Position numbers and translations under genes: made by a program
Assembly: GCF_900103255.1 (NCBI RefSeq)
Contig: NZ_FMWS01000050.1
Span: 1 to 56,876 of the forward strand
Direction: 5' to 3'
DNA: 56,876 nucleotides
Source: Gilliamella bombi
Lineage (GTDB): Bacteria > Pseudomonadota > Gammaproteobacteria > Enterobacterales > Orbaceae
Notes under the pieces: generated by a model
Databases searched by the model: none
The model's input: only the letters and a program-made list of their open reading frames with translations
Told to the model about the DNA's origin: nothing
Part shown: positions 1 through 9,000 of the stretch, piece by piece
Layout: each line of letters begins with the position of its first letter
Position numbering within the stretch: the stretch's first letter is position 1

Positions 1-1175
1 ACAACACCTCCCACCAATAACATTACAAAACTCATGACATTTACTAATGCCAATCGACTTTTAGCTTTGCATATTTTTTTATCTAATTTGTCCCCAGCGT
101 CGGTAGCTGCTGAGCAAATTTGTGTTCTCTCCTCTAAAATTTTAAAACGCGTAAATGAAATTTTTACGCTTGCATTTAATTCATCAAATGAGTCTTTATA
201 TAATTTGTTTGAAACAAAAGTAATTAAAAAAATCATAAACAACCCAATAATAACTAACAATCCTGCTGGTAAATTATCAGCTTTAATTAATGCTGAAACT
301 GCAATAAGAGCACCTGGTATTGCAAAAGCCTTATTTTGAGTTGAAGAAACAATGTCATTTATTTTTGAAGTGTACTCAATATATTTACTTTCTATTTCAG
401 ATAACACTTTATCTATAGAAAATTTTTTAGCATATAAATCAACCAAATCTTTATAACGGTTATAAATTCGCTCATCTTTTTCTATTATTTCTGTCAATAC
501 GCATTTATTGTCAACAAAATCTGAAATAGCAACTCTCAATATAGATTGTCTTTCCGATGTCATGACATCATCTACTTCAATAATATTTAAAAGTTCATCT
601 ACATATTCGTAATTAATTCCATCTATTTTTACTATTTCATCTATTTTGGATAAATTGTTAGATGGAATAATAATTTCAACTTCCTTTCCATTATTTTGAT
701 CTGGAACATAGTAAATGCATTTATCTGATAAAGAATGTCTTGCTATTTTATTTATTAGCCTGCTCCATTTTAAAAATAAGTTGATTTTTTTAATAATTGG
801 TTCAGGCTTTAAAAAAGATATCATTTCATTATTAACTCGCTCTCCTCCGTCAAGAATAATGTAAAAAGATAATTCATCATCGAGTGAAGATGCTTTTACC
901 CAAAAACTATCTAACGTAGGAAAAATCACAGTATTTTCTGCTAAATCGCCTTTTTTTATTGGAAAGCTAACCTCATTATGATATGAGGAATAATCTAAAT
1001 CATCAGTTTCAACCCCAAACTCCCTTAAAAGTTCTTTTAAATTTTCGCCATTGACATCTTGTCCCAAAGAAATCTCAGTATATCCGTCATCGATCTCAAT
1101 TTTACAAGATGACAATTGCTCAATAAGAGACTCTAGTTCCTTTATTTTATTTTTAGTGAATGTATCTTTATTCAT
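1..1175 (-). CDS. Membrane-anchored partner of NdpA-like protein (3' end outside window)
   Basis: The frame is open without a stop from the ATG at 1175 to the window edge, giving at least 391 residues. The first ~280 residues are soluble and charged, with helical stretches near residues 225-280. Hydrophobic segments follow at about 283-300 and 303-322 (a hairpin), then a charged helical stretch, and a third segment begins near 375. No signal peptide or known motif was recognised. The start overlaps the end of the NdpA-like gene by 8 bases, so the two are probably co-translated and work together. I infer a membrane sensor or effector; the family is unknown to me. Confidence 0.75.
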   Translation of the reverse strand, partial: MNKDTFTKNKIKELESLIEQLSSCKIEIDDGYTEISLGQDVNGENLKELLREFGVETDDLDYSSYHNEVSFPIKKGDLAENTVIFPTLDSFWVKASSLDDELSFYIILDGGERVNNEMISFLKPEPIIKKINLFLKWSRLINKIARHSLSDKCIYYVPDQNNGKEVEIIIPSNNLSKIDEIVKIDGINYEYVDELLNIIEVDDVMTSERQSILRVAISDFVDNKCVLTEIIEKDERIYNRYKDLVDLYAKKFSIDKVLSEIESKYIEYTSKINDIVSSTQNKAFAIPGALIAVSALIKADNLPAGLLVIIGLFMIFLITFVSNKLYKDSFDELNASVKISFTRFKILEERTQICSAATDAGDKLDKKICKAKSRLALVNVMSFVMLLVGGV

Positions 1176-2349
1176 TTTTACTTAGACCTAAGTAGTCATT
1201 AATGTTCTTAATATCATTTTCATTTAACTTAATTGTTATAGTTCCATCAGATTGGCTATAAGTGATTTTTTTGTTTTCTTTATTATTTATGCCTAAAGCA
1301 CTGTAAGAAATTTGACAACAATAATCTTTTTCTGCATCTGCTAACGTAATCGTTTCAAAAATTTTCTTAGAATATGAAGTAGGCTCAAAAAATTCATTAA
1401 TTTTATACTCCTTAGATGAAACAAAATCACTAAATTTTCCTTTAATTTTTTCATCATCCAATGTGCTTTCTATAATGTTTTGAATATTTTCTATCGATAA
1501 TTTCTTATCAGCCTTTCTTTTTAATGTCTTGTCAAATAATTTTGTTATTGCATCTTGAACCTTATCTTTATCTTTCTTTTTAACATTCATATATGACAAA
1601 AAATCTTTAACAGCACGTGAAACCTCGTTTACACTTAGAGCACTATCAAGCTCTTCGTTACACCCCAAAGCTCTCTTAAAGAAGTTACTAGTTGATTTAC
1701 CTGTGATAAATTGTAAGTACGGTTCTCCTTTATTTTCAGGGTAAGTAGCATCAAATAAAGTTAAATCAATCATTGCTGCCTGTCTCAACGAATCCATATT
1801 AATAGTTGGAAACATCCTTGGGATTAAATCACCATCAAAATTAAATCCATTATTATTATCAACCATCAAAATAAACAATCTACCTAGAGAATCCTCTTCA
1901 CTTTCAATATTATAATGAATAAATATTATTGAACCTCCCTTTATACTTCGCCTATCAGCACTAGCCTCGGAACGAAGTTTTTCCATTATGATTGAAACAA
2001 GTTCTTCAAATTCTACTTTTCTTTTTGAATATTTAGATAAATTAACAGCAACACTGGTATTTGTTATGTTTTTATAGATATAACTATGGTTTTTTTTATG
2101 TCTTTTGAATTTTTCATCTACTTTAGCAATGAATTCCATAATATCGTTATCTGTTAATTTCCACAATTTACCAAGCATAAAACGAAAATTAGTATTTTCT
2201 CGCTTAAGATCTGCCGTAATAGCAAATTGAGGTAAATATGTAACTTCTGGTTGCTCTATTGATGAATCATGCCCGCAATCACTACAAACACCATTTACAT
2301 CTAAATCACCATTACAATTAGTACATATTTTTTTAATAGTATCTGTCAT
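1168..2349 (-). CDS. Zinc-ribbon NdpA/YejK-like nucleoid-associated protein
   Basis: 393 residues. Residues ~9-27 form a zinc ribbon (CTNC ... CSDC). The rest follows the layout of the nucleoid-associated NdpA/YejK (37 kDa) family: a helical N-terminal part, a GGSIIFIHY strand, an INMDSLRQAAMIDL segment matching the family's DINHADIVARIDL region, a YLQFITGK motif, a helical middle and a C-terminal strand pair. E. coli YejK binds nucleoid DNA and lacks the zinc ribbon. The start has a good site (AGGAT, 6 bases upstream). It is transcribed from a LexA-controlled promoter and overlaps the membrane-protein gene. The family call is by eye; the role in the phage is unknown. Confidence 0.8.
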   Translation of the reverse strand: MTDTIKKICTNCNGDLDVNGVCSDCGHDSSIEQPEVTYLPQFAITADLKRENTNFRFMLGKLWKLTDNDIMEFIAKVDEKFKRHKKNHSYIYKNITNTSVAVNLSKYSKRKVEFEELVSIIMEKLRSEASADRRSIKGGSIIFIHYNIESEEDSLGRLFILMVDNNNGFNFDGDLIPRMFPTINMDSLRQAAMIDLTLFDATYPENKGEPYLQFITGKSTSNFFKRALGCNEELDSALSVNEVSRAVKDFLSYMNVKKKDKDKVQDAITKLFDKTLKRKADKKLSIENIQNIIESTLDDEKIKGKFSDFVSSKEYKINEFFEPTSYSKKIFETITLADAEKDYCCQISYSALGINNKENKKITYSQSDGTITIKLNENDIKNINDYLGLSKNE

Positions 2350-2409
2350 ATTGTTTATCCTTAATAATTAAATTAAATTTGTTAATTATAATATAAACAA
2401 TAAATAATC

Positions 2410-2452
2410 ATTATATGATCATTAAAACAGCATACTGTTCATATATACAGTA
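2410..2452 (-). promoter_or_regulatory. SOS promoter: LexA box plus -10 for the NdpA-like operon
   Basis: TACTGTTCATATATACAGTA at 2433-2452 has both perfect LexA half-sites (CTGT-N8-ACAG) and an AT-rich centre. On the minus strand a TATAAT -10 element lies at 2415-2410, so the box covers the expected -35 region. LexA bound here should block transcription of the NdpA-like/membrane pair until DNA damage. Confidence 0.85.
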
Positions 2453-2530
2453 CATCTTTTTTATAAATTTTGATAATTTTTTTTAACTATTAATTGAATT
2501 TGTTTAGACTTAAAAAACTTAATTAATTAA

Positions 2531-2552
2531 TAAAAACCACCCGAAGGTGGTT
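2531..2552 (-). terminator. Terminator of the antirepressor operon
   Basis: ACCACC-loop-GGTGGT hairpin followed, in the leftward direction, by a T run. It separates the Bro-N/KilA-N/Arc unit from the SOS-controlled module, so the latter is transcriptionally independent. A second small hairpin (GGCAG/CTGCC) lies just upstream at 2589-2602. Confidence 0.7.
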
Positions 2553-2624
2553 TATTCGTATATTTGATTGCGATTATTTTTTAATCAAAGGCAGAATCCT
2601 GCCTTCGTTCTTACAGTCGTTAAC

Positions 2625-3188
2625 TTATACTTGTCGTAATTGTTTCTTTTCTAGCTGTTGTTTAAACATTGAAGCAACAAAAGCACCGTCGCCAAAATGA
2701 TCGTGAAGTCTTACACCGAAATTAGACCCCAGCATTTTAAAAACATCATATAAACGATTATCTATATAGAAATCATTCAACCAAAGCATGTGATGAACTA
2801 AACAAATTAGGTTGGTTCTGCTTACCTCAATCATATCTTTTCTTGTTTGTGAATGACCTGCCTCTTTATCAGCTAAATCTAACAACCATTTACGCACTTC
2901 TTTTGCTACATTCGTACTAGCAAACATTGCGATTAGATGCGCTCCTCGAAGTGAGAAAATTCGTACTGATTTCTTGCGTAGACTGTTGTTTATTCCATTG
3001 GTAGTCAATTTGACCACCATTGTCATTTTATCGGTGAACTCATCCTTGTTCCGACTATAAATCTTTGTTACTGATTTAGAATCTGCATATTGTAAAAGCT
3101 TAGATAGCTCGGTGGACGTGATCCAAATTTGATTATTACGTTTAACCGGTTGCACTACTGTGCTGTGAAACATTAGTTGATTTGACAT
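2625..3188 (-). CDS. Bro-N-type phage antirepressor-like protein
   Basis: 187 residues. The N-terminal ~110 residues resemble the DNA-binding Bro-N/antirepressor N-terminal fold: ITSTELSKLL near residue 24, and RIFSLRGAHLIAMFAST followed by EVRKWLLDL near residues 75-105. The C-terminal ~75 residues are unassigned. It lies downstream of an Arc-like repressor and a KilA-N gene, the P22 arc/ant setting, so it is probably an antirepressor or early regulator. The exact family (Bro-N, ORF6N or P22AR-N) is not settled by eye. Confidence 0.65.
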   Translation of the reverse strand: MSNQLMFHSTVVQPVKRNNQIWITSTELSKLLQYADSKSVTKIYSRNKDEFTDKMTMVVKLTTNGINNSLRKKSVRIFSLRGAHLIAMFASTNVAKEVRKWLLDLADKEAGHSQTRKDMIEVSRTNLICLVHHMLWLNDFYIDNRLYDVFKMLGSNFGVRLHDHFGDGAFVASMFKQQLEKKQLRQV

Positions 3189-3244
3189 GCTATATCCTCG
3201 TAATTGCCCCCTTTTTAGAGGGCTTATAATTTGTTGTTAATTGG

Positions 3245-4018
3245 TTAAGCGATTTCTTTATTAATAAGATGATTTTTGATTACATCTATTGCTTTTTCGT
3301 TATATCTAAAAGTTTCAACTTGTTTATCAGAAGAACGTGACTTATCGAGTACGAAAATTCCATAGTCTTCTGTTTTTAAGTTGAGCTTATTAGCTATACG
3401 ACCAATTTTATTTGAGGATACGCCGAGTAAATCTCCTACCTCGCCTGCTGAAAATGTTTTGTTTTCAAGCTTGGGAAGCGGAATAACATTTTTACCTGCA
3501 ATTGGGTTAATTGTATCGGCATAGATAGCTTGTTTAGACTGTTCGCTCAAATGTGGCAGATTGCTAAACATCTTATCTAATGCTCTGACTGATAATTCTA
3601 TTGCCTTTGCTTGTCGATATTCAGGTAAATAAGATTTAGAAGGTTTTTGAATATTTTTCAATTCACCTTTTTTATAGTCTAAAAATACTTGATTTACCAT
3701 TAACTGAAATTTTGGACTGATCCAACCTGCGTAAGATACTGCTAAAAGTTCGTGGGCGAATGTACCAGAAGAAATACCACCTTTGATTGTATTGATTAAA
3801 TTTTGACCTAAGCCCGTAGAAGGGCTTTGACTTTTTTCTAATTCAGCAATTAGCTCTTTTGTTGGTTGTGAAGCTAACCATTTGCTTGGTCTTTTGTGAT
3901 CGCCCAATCCACTAGCTTTATGTAGCGCATTAAGATTATATCGACCTTCTTTATCAGTTGTGATAGAGATTCCAGCTATTACTGGACAATTAGAGTTGTT
4001 TATATTACTATTATTCAT
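3245..4018 (-). CDS. KilA-N domain antirepressor-like protein
   Basis: 257 residues. Residues ~15-115 form a KilA-N domain (GRYNLNALHKASG, KRPSKWLAS, then GTFAHELLAVSYAGWISPKFQLMVNQVF). The C-terminal half (~170-250) looks like a winged-helix DNA-binding domain (SAGEVGDLLGVSSNKIGRIANKLNL), typical of phage antirepressors. It lies 56 bp upstream of the Bro-N-like gene and about 80 bp downstream of an Arc-like gene. Likely role: antagonise or bypass a phage repressor, most simply the one encoded divergently at 4354. Confidence 0.8.
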   Translation of the reverse strand: MNNSNINNSNCPVIAGISITTDKEGRYNLNALHKASGLGDHKRPSKWLASQPTKELIAELEKSQSPSTGLGQNLINTIKGGISSGTFAHELLAVSYAGWISPKFQLMVNQVFLDYKKGELKNIQKPSKSYLPEYRQAKAIELSVRALDKMFSNLPHLSEQSKQAIYADTINPIAGKNVIPLPKLENKTFSAGEVGDLLGVSSNKIGRIANKLNLKTEDYGIFVLDKSRSSDKQVETFRYNEKAIDVIKNHLINKEIA

Positions 4019-4095
4019 AAGTTTTCCCTTATTTAGCGTTTGTGGTTAACTTGATTTGGGCTTTGGCTGTTGGCGCAGTTAAAGCCTTTAGTTTT

Positions 4096-4257
4096 TTAGA
4101 TACCTGCAATTTTCTTTTCCTCCTCTGTTAATGACTGTCTAACTCTGTTTACAAGCTCTTGGCTCATGGTTCTATCATTCATTGCTGCTAATACCTCAAG
4201 CGCAGCTTTAAGGCTTACAGGCATTCTTGCTGATAACGTTACTTTATTTTCTTTCAC
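4096..4257 (-). CDS. Arc-like ribbon-helix-helix repressor
   Basis: 53-residue protein starting at GTG 4257, preceded by AGGAGAAGAAA. The strand VTLSARMP, followed by two helices with MSQELVNRVRQSL, is the Arc/Mnt ribbon-helix-helix pattern (P22 Arc is 53 residues). It is the first gene of the leftward unit Arc-like/KilA-N/Bro-N. By analogy with P22 immI it would repress its own promoter and that of the antirepressors. Confidence 0.8.
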   Translation of the reverse strand: MKENKVTLSARMPVSLKAALEVLAAMNDRTMSQELVNRVRQSLTEEEKKIAGI

Positions 4258-4286
4258 TTTCTTCTCCTGATTGTGTTATGATTAAT

Positions 4287-4326
4287 TCAAGTAACTTGAT
4301 ATATATTAATATGAATTATTCATATT
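4287..4326. promoter_or_regulatory. Operators between Arc-like gene and second repressor
   Basis: Two dyads lie in the divergent promoter region. TCAAG-TAA-CTTGA is at 4287-4299, and a perfect 19-bp palindrome with core ATGAATTATTCAT is at 4308-4326. A leftward promoter can be drawn as TTTACA, 17 bp, TAATAT, with the large palindrome inside its spacer. These are probable binding sites for the Arc-like protein and/or the repressor at 4354. Confidence 0.6.
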
Positions 4327-4353
4327 GTAAACAATTATTTTTAGGATTTATTC

Positions 4354-5010
4354 ATGATTAAAATAAATGAAGGGTTTCCGGAAAGGCTTTCATCTATGAG
4401 AAAAGCTCATTCACTAACACAAACCGAAATAGCAAGAATGGTTGGAATAAGCCAAAGACAAATTGCTGCTTACGAAGCTGGTCAAGCAAAACCTAGACAA
4501 AATACTCTACTAGATTTGGCTTTCTATTTAGGTGTTAACTCTTCGTGGCTAGGTACGGGTATTGATACGAATATAGATGAATGGGAAAATTATACTCCCG
4601 CAACACATCAAGAACAGATTACTATTTTTGATTTAAACAGCTTTGACTTGTCTCTTTTTAATGAAAATAAGTTTAGCACAAACAAATTAGAGCTTTATCC
4701 ATTACCAAATAAACTTAAAGATATACATAAAAGCGCTTTTGCTATACGGATGACTGGCGACTCAATGGAAATATCTAAAAAATTAGGTATACCAGACGGT
4801 TCTATCGTAACATTTAATATGGATGCTGAAATAAAAAGTGGTGATATTTGCTTAATTGAAATTGATAAAATCTATTCAATTAAACAACTTTTTATTGATG
4901 CTAATCAAACGACGGCACACCCATTAAATGCTAATTATTCTGACATTATTTTGAAAAAAGGAGAATATAAGATAATCGCTAAAGCCGTACGTATCGATAT
5001 CACATTATAA
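4354..5010 (+). CDS. Second phage repressor: HTH plus S24 peptidase-like domain
   Basis: 218 residues. Residues ~10-65 are a Cro/CI helix-turn-helix (LTQTEIARMVGISQRQIAAYEAG). Residues ~125-210 are a LexA/CI-type domain with Ser137 (GDSMEI) and Lys177 (YSIKQL). The linker has no Ala-Gly or Cys-Gly dipeptide, the usual self-cleavage site. Together with the adjacent antirepressor genes this suggests inactivation by antirepressor rather than by RecA. It is divergent from the Arc-like gene and separate from the main repressor at 30250. Confidence 0.85.
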   Translation: MIKINEGFPERLSSMRKAHSLTQTEIARMVGISQRQIAAYEAGQAKPRQNTLLDLAFYLGVNSSWLGTGIDTNIDEWENYTPATHQEQITIFDLNSFDLSLFNENKFSTNKLELYPLPNKLKDIHKSAFAIRMTGDSMEISKKLGIPDGSIVTFNMDAEIKSGDICLIEIDKIYSIKQLFIDANQTTAHPLNANYSDIILKKGEYKIIAKAVRIDITL

Positions 5011-5023
5011 TTATAGCCAATAA

Positions 5024-5042
5024 AAACCCTCTTAGAGGGTTT
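5024..5042. terminator. Bidirectional terminator
   Basis: AAACCCTC-TTA-GAGGGTTT hairpin between the convergent repressor (ends 5010) and lipoprotein (ends 5045) genes. Confidence 0.8.
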
Positions 5043-5044
5043 GA

Positions 5045-5590
5045 TTATAAGTGCGTAGCTATTTCTCTAGCCACATCTAAAGCTATCTGATCCCACGCAT
5101 ACTCAATAACCGAAGTAACTTTTGCATCTTTTACACCGCTATCATTCTGCTTAGTAGAAAATTCTTTAGTCCACCTATTGCCTGATAATTCAAATGTTAC
5201 ATTTAAATATACACTCGCACTATCAATATTCGTTGCTCCATAAGTGAATTTTGTTTTAGCATTATTAACTATTAATGTTAACTTTCTACCACCAGAATTT
5301 AAATCTGCGTACGTGCTAATTGCTTCTTCAATTCTTGATGAAAGACCAATGCCGATCGGAATTCTAGTACGAGTTCCACTACCTAGCAATCCTGATGCCC
5401 CTTGTATATCGATTCGTGACGTAAAATCACTGGGAATCCATGTAATATCTAAGTTTTGTTTTTGAGTTATATGTATCTCTGATTTTATTTGCTTTAGTGA
5501 TTGATAAGACAACCTATCACTAAATTGATGGTGAACACTGCAACCAGAGAAAATAAAACCTAAACACGTTAATAATAATAATTTCTTCAT
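5045..5590 (-). CDS. Prophage lipoprotein, unknown function
   Basis: 181 residues starting with a lipoprotein signal peptide and lipobox FSGC (cysteine 17). The mature part is mixed alpha/beta without a recognised family. It sits distal to the tape measure gene next to a second lipoprotein; both are preceded by nearly the same AGGAGAATGGT leader. Candidate lysogenic-conversion or superinfection-exclusion protein by position only. Confidence 0.7.
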   Translation of the reverse strand: MKKLLLLTCLGFIFSGCSVHHQFSDRLSYQSLKQIKSEIHITQKQNLDITWIPSDFTSRIDIQGASGLLGSGTRTRIPIGIGLSSRIEEAISTYADLNSGGRKLTLIVNNAKTKFTYGATNIDSASVYLNVTFELSGNRWTKEFSTKQNDSGVKDAKVTSVIEYAWDQIALDVAREIATHL

Positions 5591-5618
5591 ACCATTCTCC
5601 TATAAATGATTGGTCTAT

Positions 5619-6035
5619 TTAGAACGCCGTTCTATAAATACCATATCCACCATTTAAGGAATGAGCAATTCTATATGTTAAAACTTGACTTTTCTCAACA
5701 TCCCCTTCAACTTCAACCATTCCTCCGCCACAAACTCCATTTGCCACCATGCTAAAAATTCGTTTCCCTAATAGCGGATAGATAACAACTTTTTCCGCGG
5801 GGTTTAAATCAGCAATCTTGACTCCGTCAACAAAAAGAGAATCGGAACAAGCGCTACTTACAAAGCCTTTATCTCTTTTTATAATAACCATTCCTGAATT
5901 TTCTTTTTTTGCAAAAATATCTTGATTATATATCCGCTTCTCCGGAACGTTTACTGCTACATCATTTGACACTGGTGACGACGAGCACCCTATCAACGTA
6001 AAACTCATTAACCCCAAAAATACAATTTTTTTCAT
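5619..6035 (-). CDS. Prophage lipoprotein, unknown function
   Basis: 138 residues with signal peptide and lipobox LIGC (Cys17). The mature part has a glycine-rich VCGGGMVEVEG segment and a short region (VDGVKIADLNPAEK) that resembles small outer-membrane lipoproteins of the DUF2846 kind; this likeness is weak. It lies 28 bp upstream of the other lipoprotein and 52 bp downstream of the tape measure gene, so it may be co-transcribed with late genes. Confidence 0.65.
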   Translation of the reverse strand: MKKIVFLGLMSFTLIGCSSSPVSNDVAVNVPEKRIYNQDIFAKKENSGMVIIKRDKGFVSSACSDSLFVDGVKIADLNPAEKVVIYPLLGKRIFSMVANGVCGGGMVEVEGDVEKSQVLTYRIAHSLNGGYGIYRTAF

Positions 6036-6087
6036 ACCATTCTCCTTAATTAAATTTAGGTAATGGTATGAAATTTAAGCTATTAAA

Positions 6088-9000
6088 TCAACGTCTATTT
6101 AGCTTTCCACCGGGACGCGTTTGTTCTTCAATAATTGCTAGTACCGATTGTTTTATCATATTTCCGACAGCTTTTCCGTCGTCCTCAGATAATCCACCGT
6201 TACCAACATTTACGGGTACGTTTACAGTTATATTACTGCCTGATTTATTCGATTTTATGAAATCTTTTAAATCGGCGTTTGTTCTAGCATCAACTACACG
6301 CTCACCCTTATCAAGCAACCACGTGCCCTCTTTTGGGATGTTATCAATACCGCTATGCGCCATACCCGTTAGTGTTTGAGCTGCGATCATACCAACATTC
6401 GCCATTCCTAGTCCCATCACAACATTAGCCGCAATTTCACCATACGGCATACCTAGCTCTCTCGCTTTATTAGCTGCGACAAAAGTGCTGATGGTAGCTT
6501 GCGCAATAGCTGAGGCTTTACTAGCAAGAAACATAACTTTGTATGCAGCAGATGATTCACCAGCAGTTTCTTTAAACATATCAGCAATAGAGCCAGTTAA
6601 TGATGAGAATGTGCCGAGCGTTGCGAGTGTATATGCAGACTGAATATCCTTTTGCTTTTGTTGCATAGTTTCTTCAATTTTTACGACGGCATCAGCATAT
6701 TCTTGCTGACTAATTAGCTTTTGTGCTAATAAGTCGTTTTGAATTCGTAGCTGTTGCTCATTCCAGTCATGTAACCTTTTCTCATCTTCTGCAACGTTCA
6801 GTAAATCACTACCAAGCCCATTGTAAGAGTTGTGATAGCTAAATGTCGGTGCTGATTCAGAGGCTTTTTTAGCCATTCTATTAAGCAATTCTTCACGCTC
6901 TTTTAGTGATAGATTTGCTTTTTCGATAATCGATAAATGCTGTTTGTAAGTATCTAGCTGTTGCTCGGCGGGAGTGCGCAAAGAGTCCAGTATTGATTTA
7001 TATTCTTTTTGCGCATTTAGCTTATCTAACTCAATAGCTTTTGATTCTAACGCTTTCTTTTGAATATCAGTTAATTTACTAAGTTCACCCTCAGCTAATT
7101 GCCTGCGGATTTTTTGTAGCTCAGTGATATCTGTGTAAGCGTTGATTTGGCTATTTAGTTTGTCTAACTGCGACTTATACAGCTCTGCTGCGCTCTTGAT
7201 CGTTTTTGAGTGTTTGAAGCCCTCTTGTAGCTTGAAGCTTTCACGTAGATTTTTTGCAAATTCCGATAGTTTTTGAGCGAGTTTATCAGTCATTTTTCCT
7301 GATAAATCCGCCCCTTTCGCTAATGCAATTAAATCATCTGCATGTTCAAGCGCAGCATCGCCAGCTGCTCGTTGTAGCCCAGCAAGCACAAATGCCGCCT
7401 CTGCTCCACTTTCTGACTTAACTTTGTTTACATCAAGTTGCTGACTAAGTACGCCAAGCTGATTTTCTAAATTTGGAAAATCAGCTACATCAAGTTTTTT
7501 AACTTCTTTAGCTGTTTCAGCCGAGGCTTTGCCCACCGCATCCATTTTTTCTTTGTTTTCTGCTAGTTTCTGAGCATTTTCTAACAGAACAGTAGTAATA
7601 TTCCCAATTAGTGTCTTGAATTGTTCGCCGCCTGCTGTTGCTGATGTAAATTTCTGCCCAGCTTCAAATAGCTTCTCGCCAAATTCTTTTGATGTTATTT
7701 CTCCCTCTTTTAGCTTATTTTTGAGCGAATCAATTTCATTCACATACTCATCAATAGCTTGTTTATTAGATGGTGACAAATAAAGCGTCACACCCGAATA
7801 TCCAGCGGGTAAAATGTCAGTTAATTTATCCGTTAATTTATCTTTAATATCAGAAATATTAATATCGATATCTTTTGTATTAATATCGATTTCAGCTTGC
7901 AGCCCTGTTGTGATATTTAGCTGTCTTGATTTATCTAATTCTTTAAATCTAGCGAGAAGTTCATCAACAGGTAATTGTAACTCTTCAATTGGTTTTTTAG
8001 CTTTATCTGCGCCATCGCCCATTGCAAAAAATGCTGCACCTACTGATACTAGCGTAGTAGCTAAACCAAGTGGACCACCAAGCATACCTAATAAACCACT
8101 TCCTGCGCGGGATAACAAATTAAATTTACTAGTTAGTACATTCACTTTTGTTTGTGCAGCAGCGAGCGCATTATTCGCCTGTGTTTGACGATTAATCGCA
8201 GCTGTTAAATTATTTTGCGCAACAAGACTTGCTTTTAAACCAACCGCTCGCTGTGCTTCAAATCTTGCGGCATTTACTTCTGCAACCGCTTTTAATTGCA
8301 AGCTTTTAACTGCTTCTAGTTGCGCCTGTGCTTGAGATATTTGCGCAGCTCTATTTGCTAATGTTGTTTTTGTAGCATTGAAAACAGATAGTGAAAGTCC
8401 ACTAAAATATCGAGATAGACCGATACTAACAAGAATCGTGCCGGCGCCTGTTATTAAATGAATATTATCTGCAACGAACTTCAACCCACTTGCGATATTT
8501 TGAGTAACACCGGTACTGCTATTTAGTTCGCCAATTAACGCTTTAAAACTGTTTGATATCTGAGTAAAACCGTCTTTTACAGTATTACCCATGCCGTCAG
8601 CCATTTCGCCCGTTTCATCTTTAACCTTGATCATTGCATCAGCAAGCTGTCGCATTGATATTTGACCACTCATACCGAGTTGCTTTATGATCTCTTCAGC
8701 TTTACCTGTCGAATTTGCCAGAGCGGTAACAACATTTGGCGTTGATGCCATGATCGACTTCCAGTCGTTACTACTAACTTTCCCTGTGATCATCGATTTA
8801 GTGATTGCGTTAATGCTTGTTGATACTTTATCTGCAGAAGTCGCATTTATAGTATAGCTGTTTGACATAGCTTCGATAAAGTCGATCGTGTCATTTGTGC
8901 TATAACCCAGATCACGCATTGATGATGCTGTGGCGACGTACAGCTCTTGCGAATCTTCAATTGCTTTAGCATTACGATTACTAATTTCAAGCAGGCGACC

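Noticed and set aside
1-6000. Left attachment site
   Set aside because: No copy of the tRNA 3' sequence (TGGTGGCCCCTACTGG) was found at the left; the prophage end is taken to lie outside the window.
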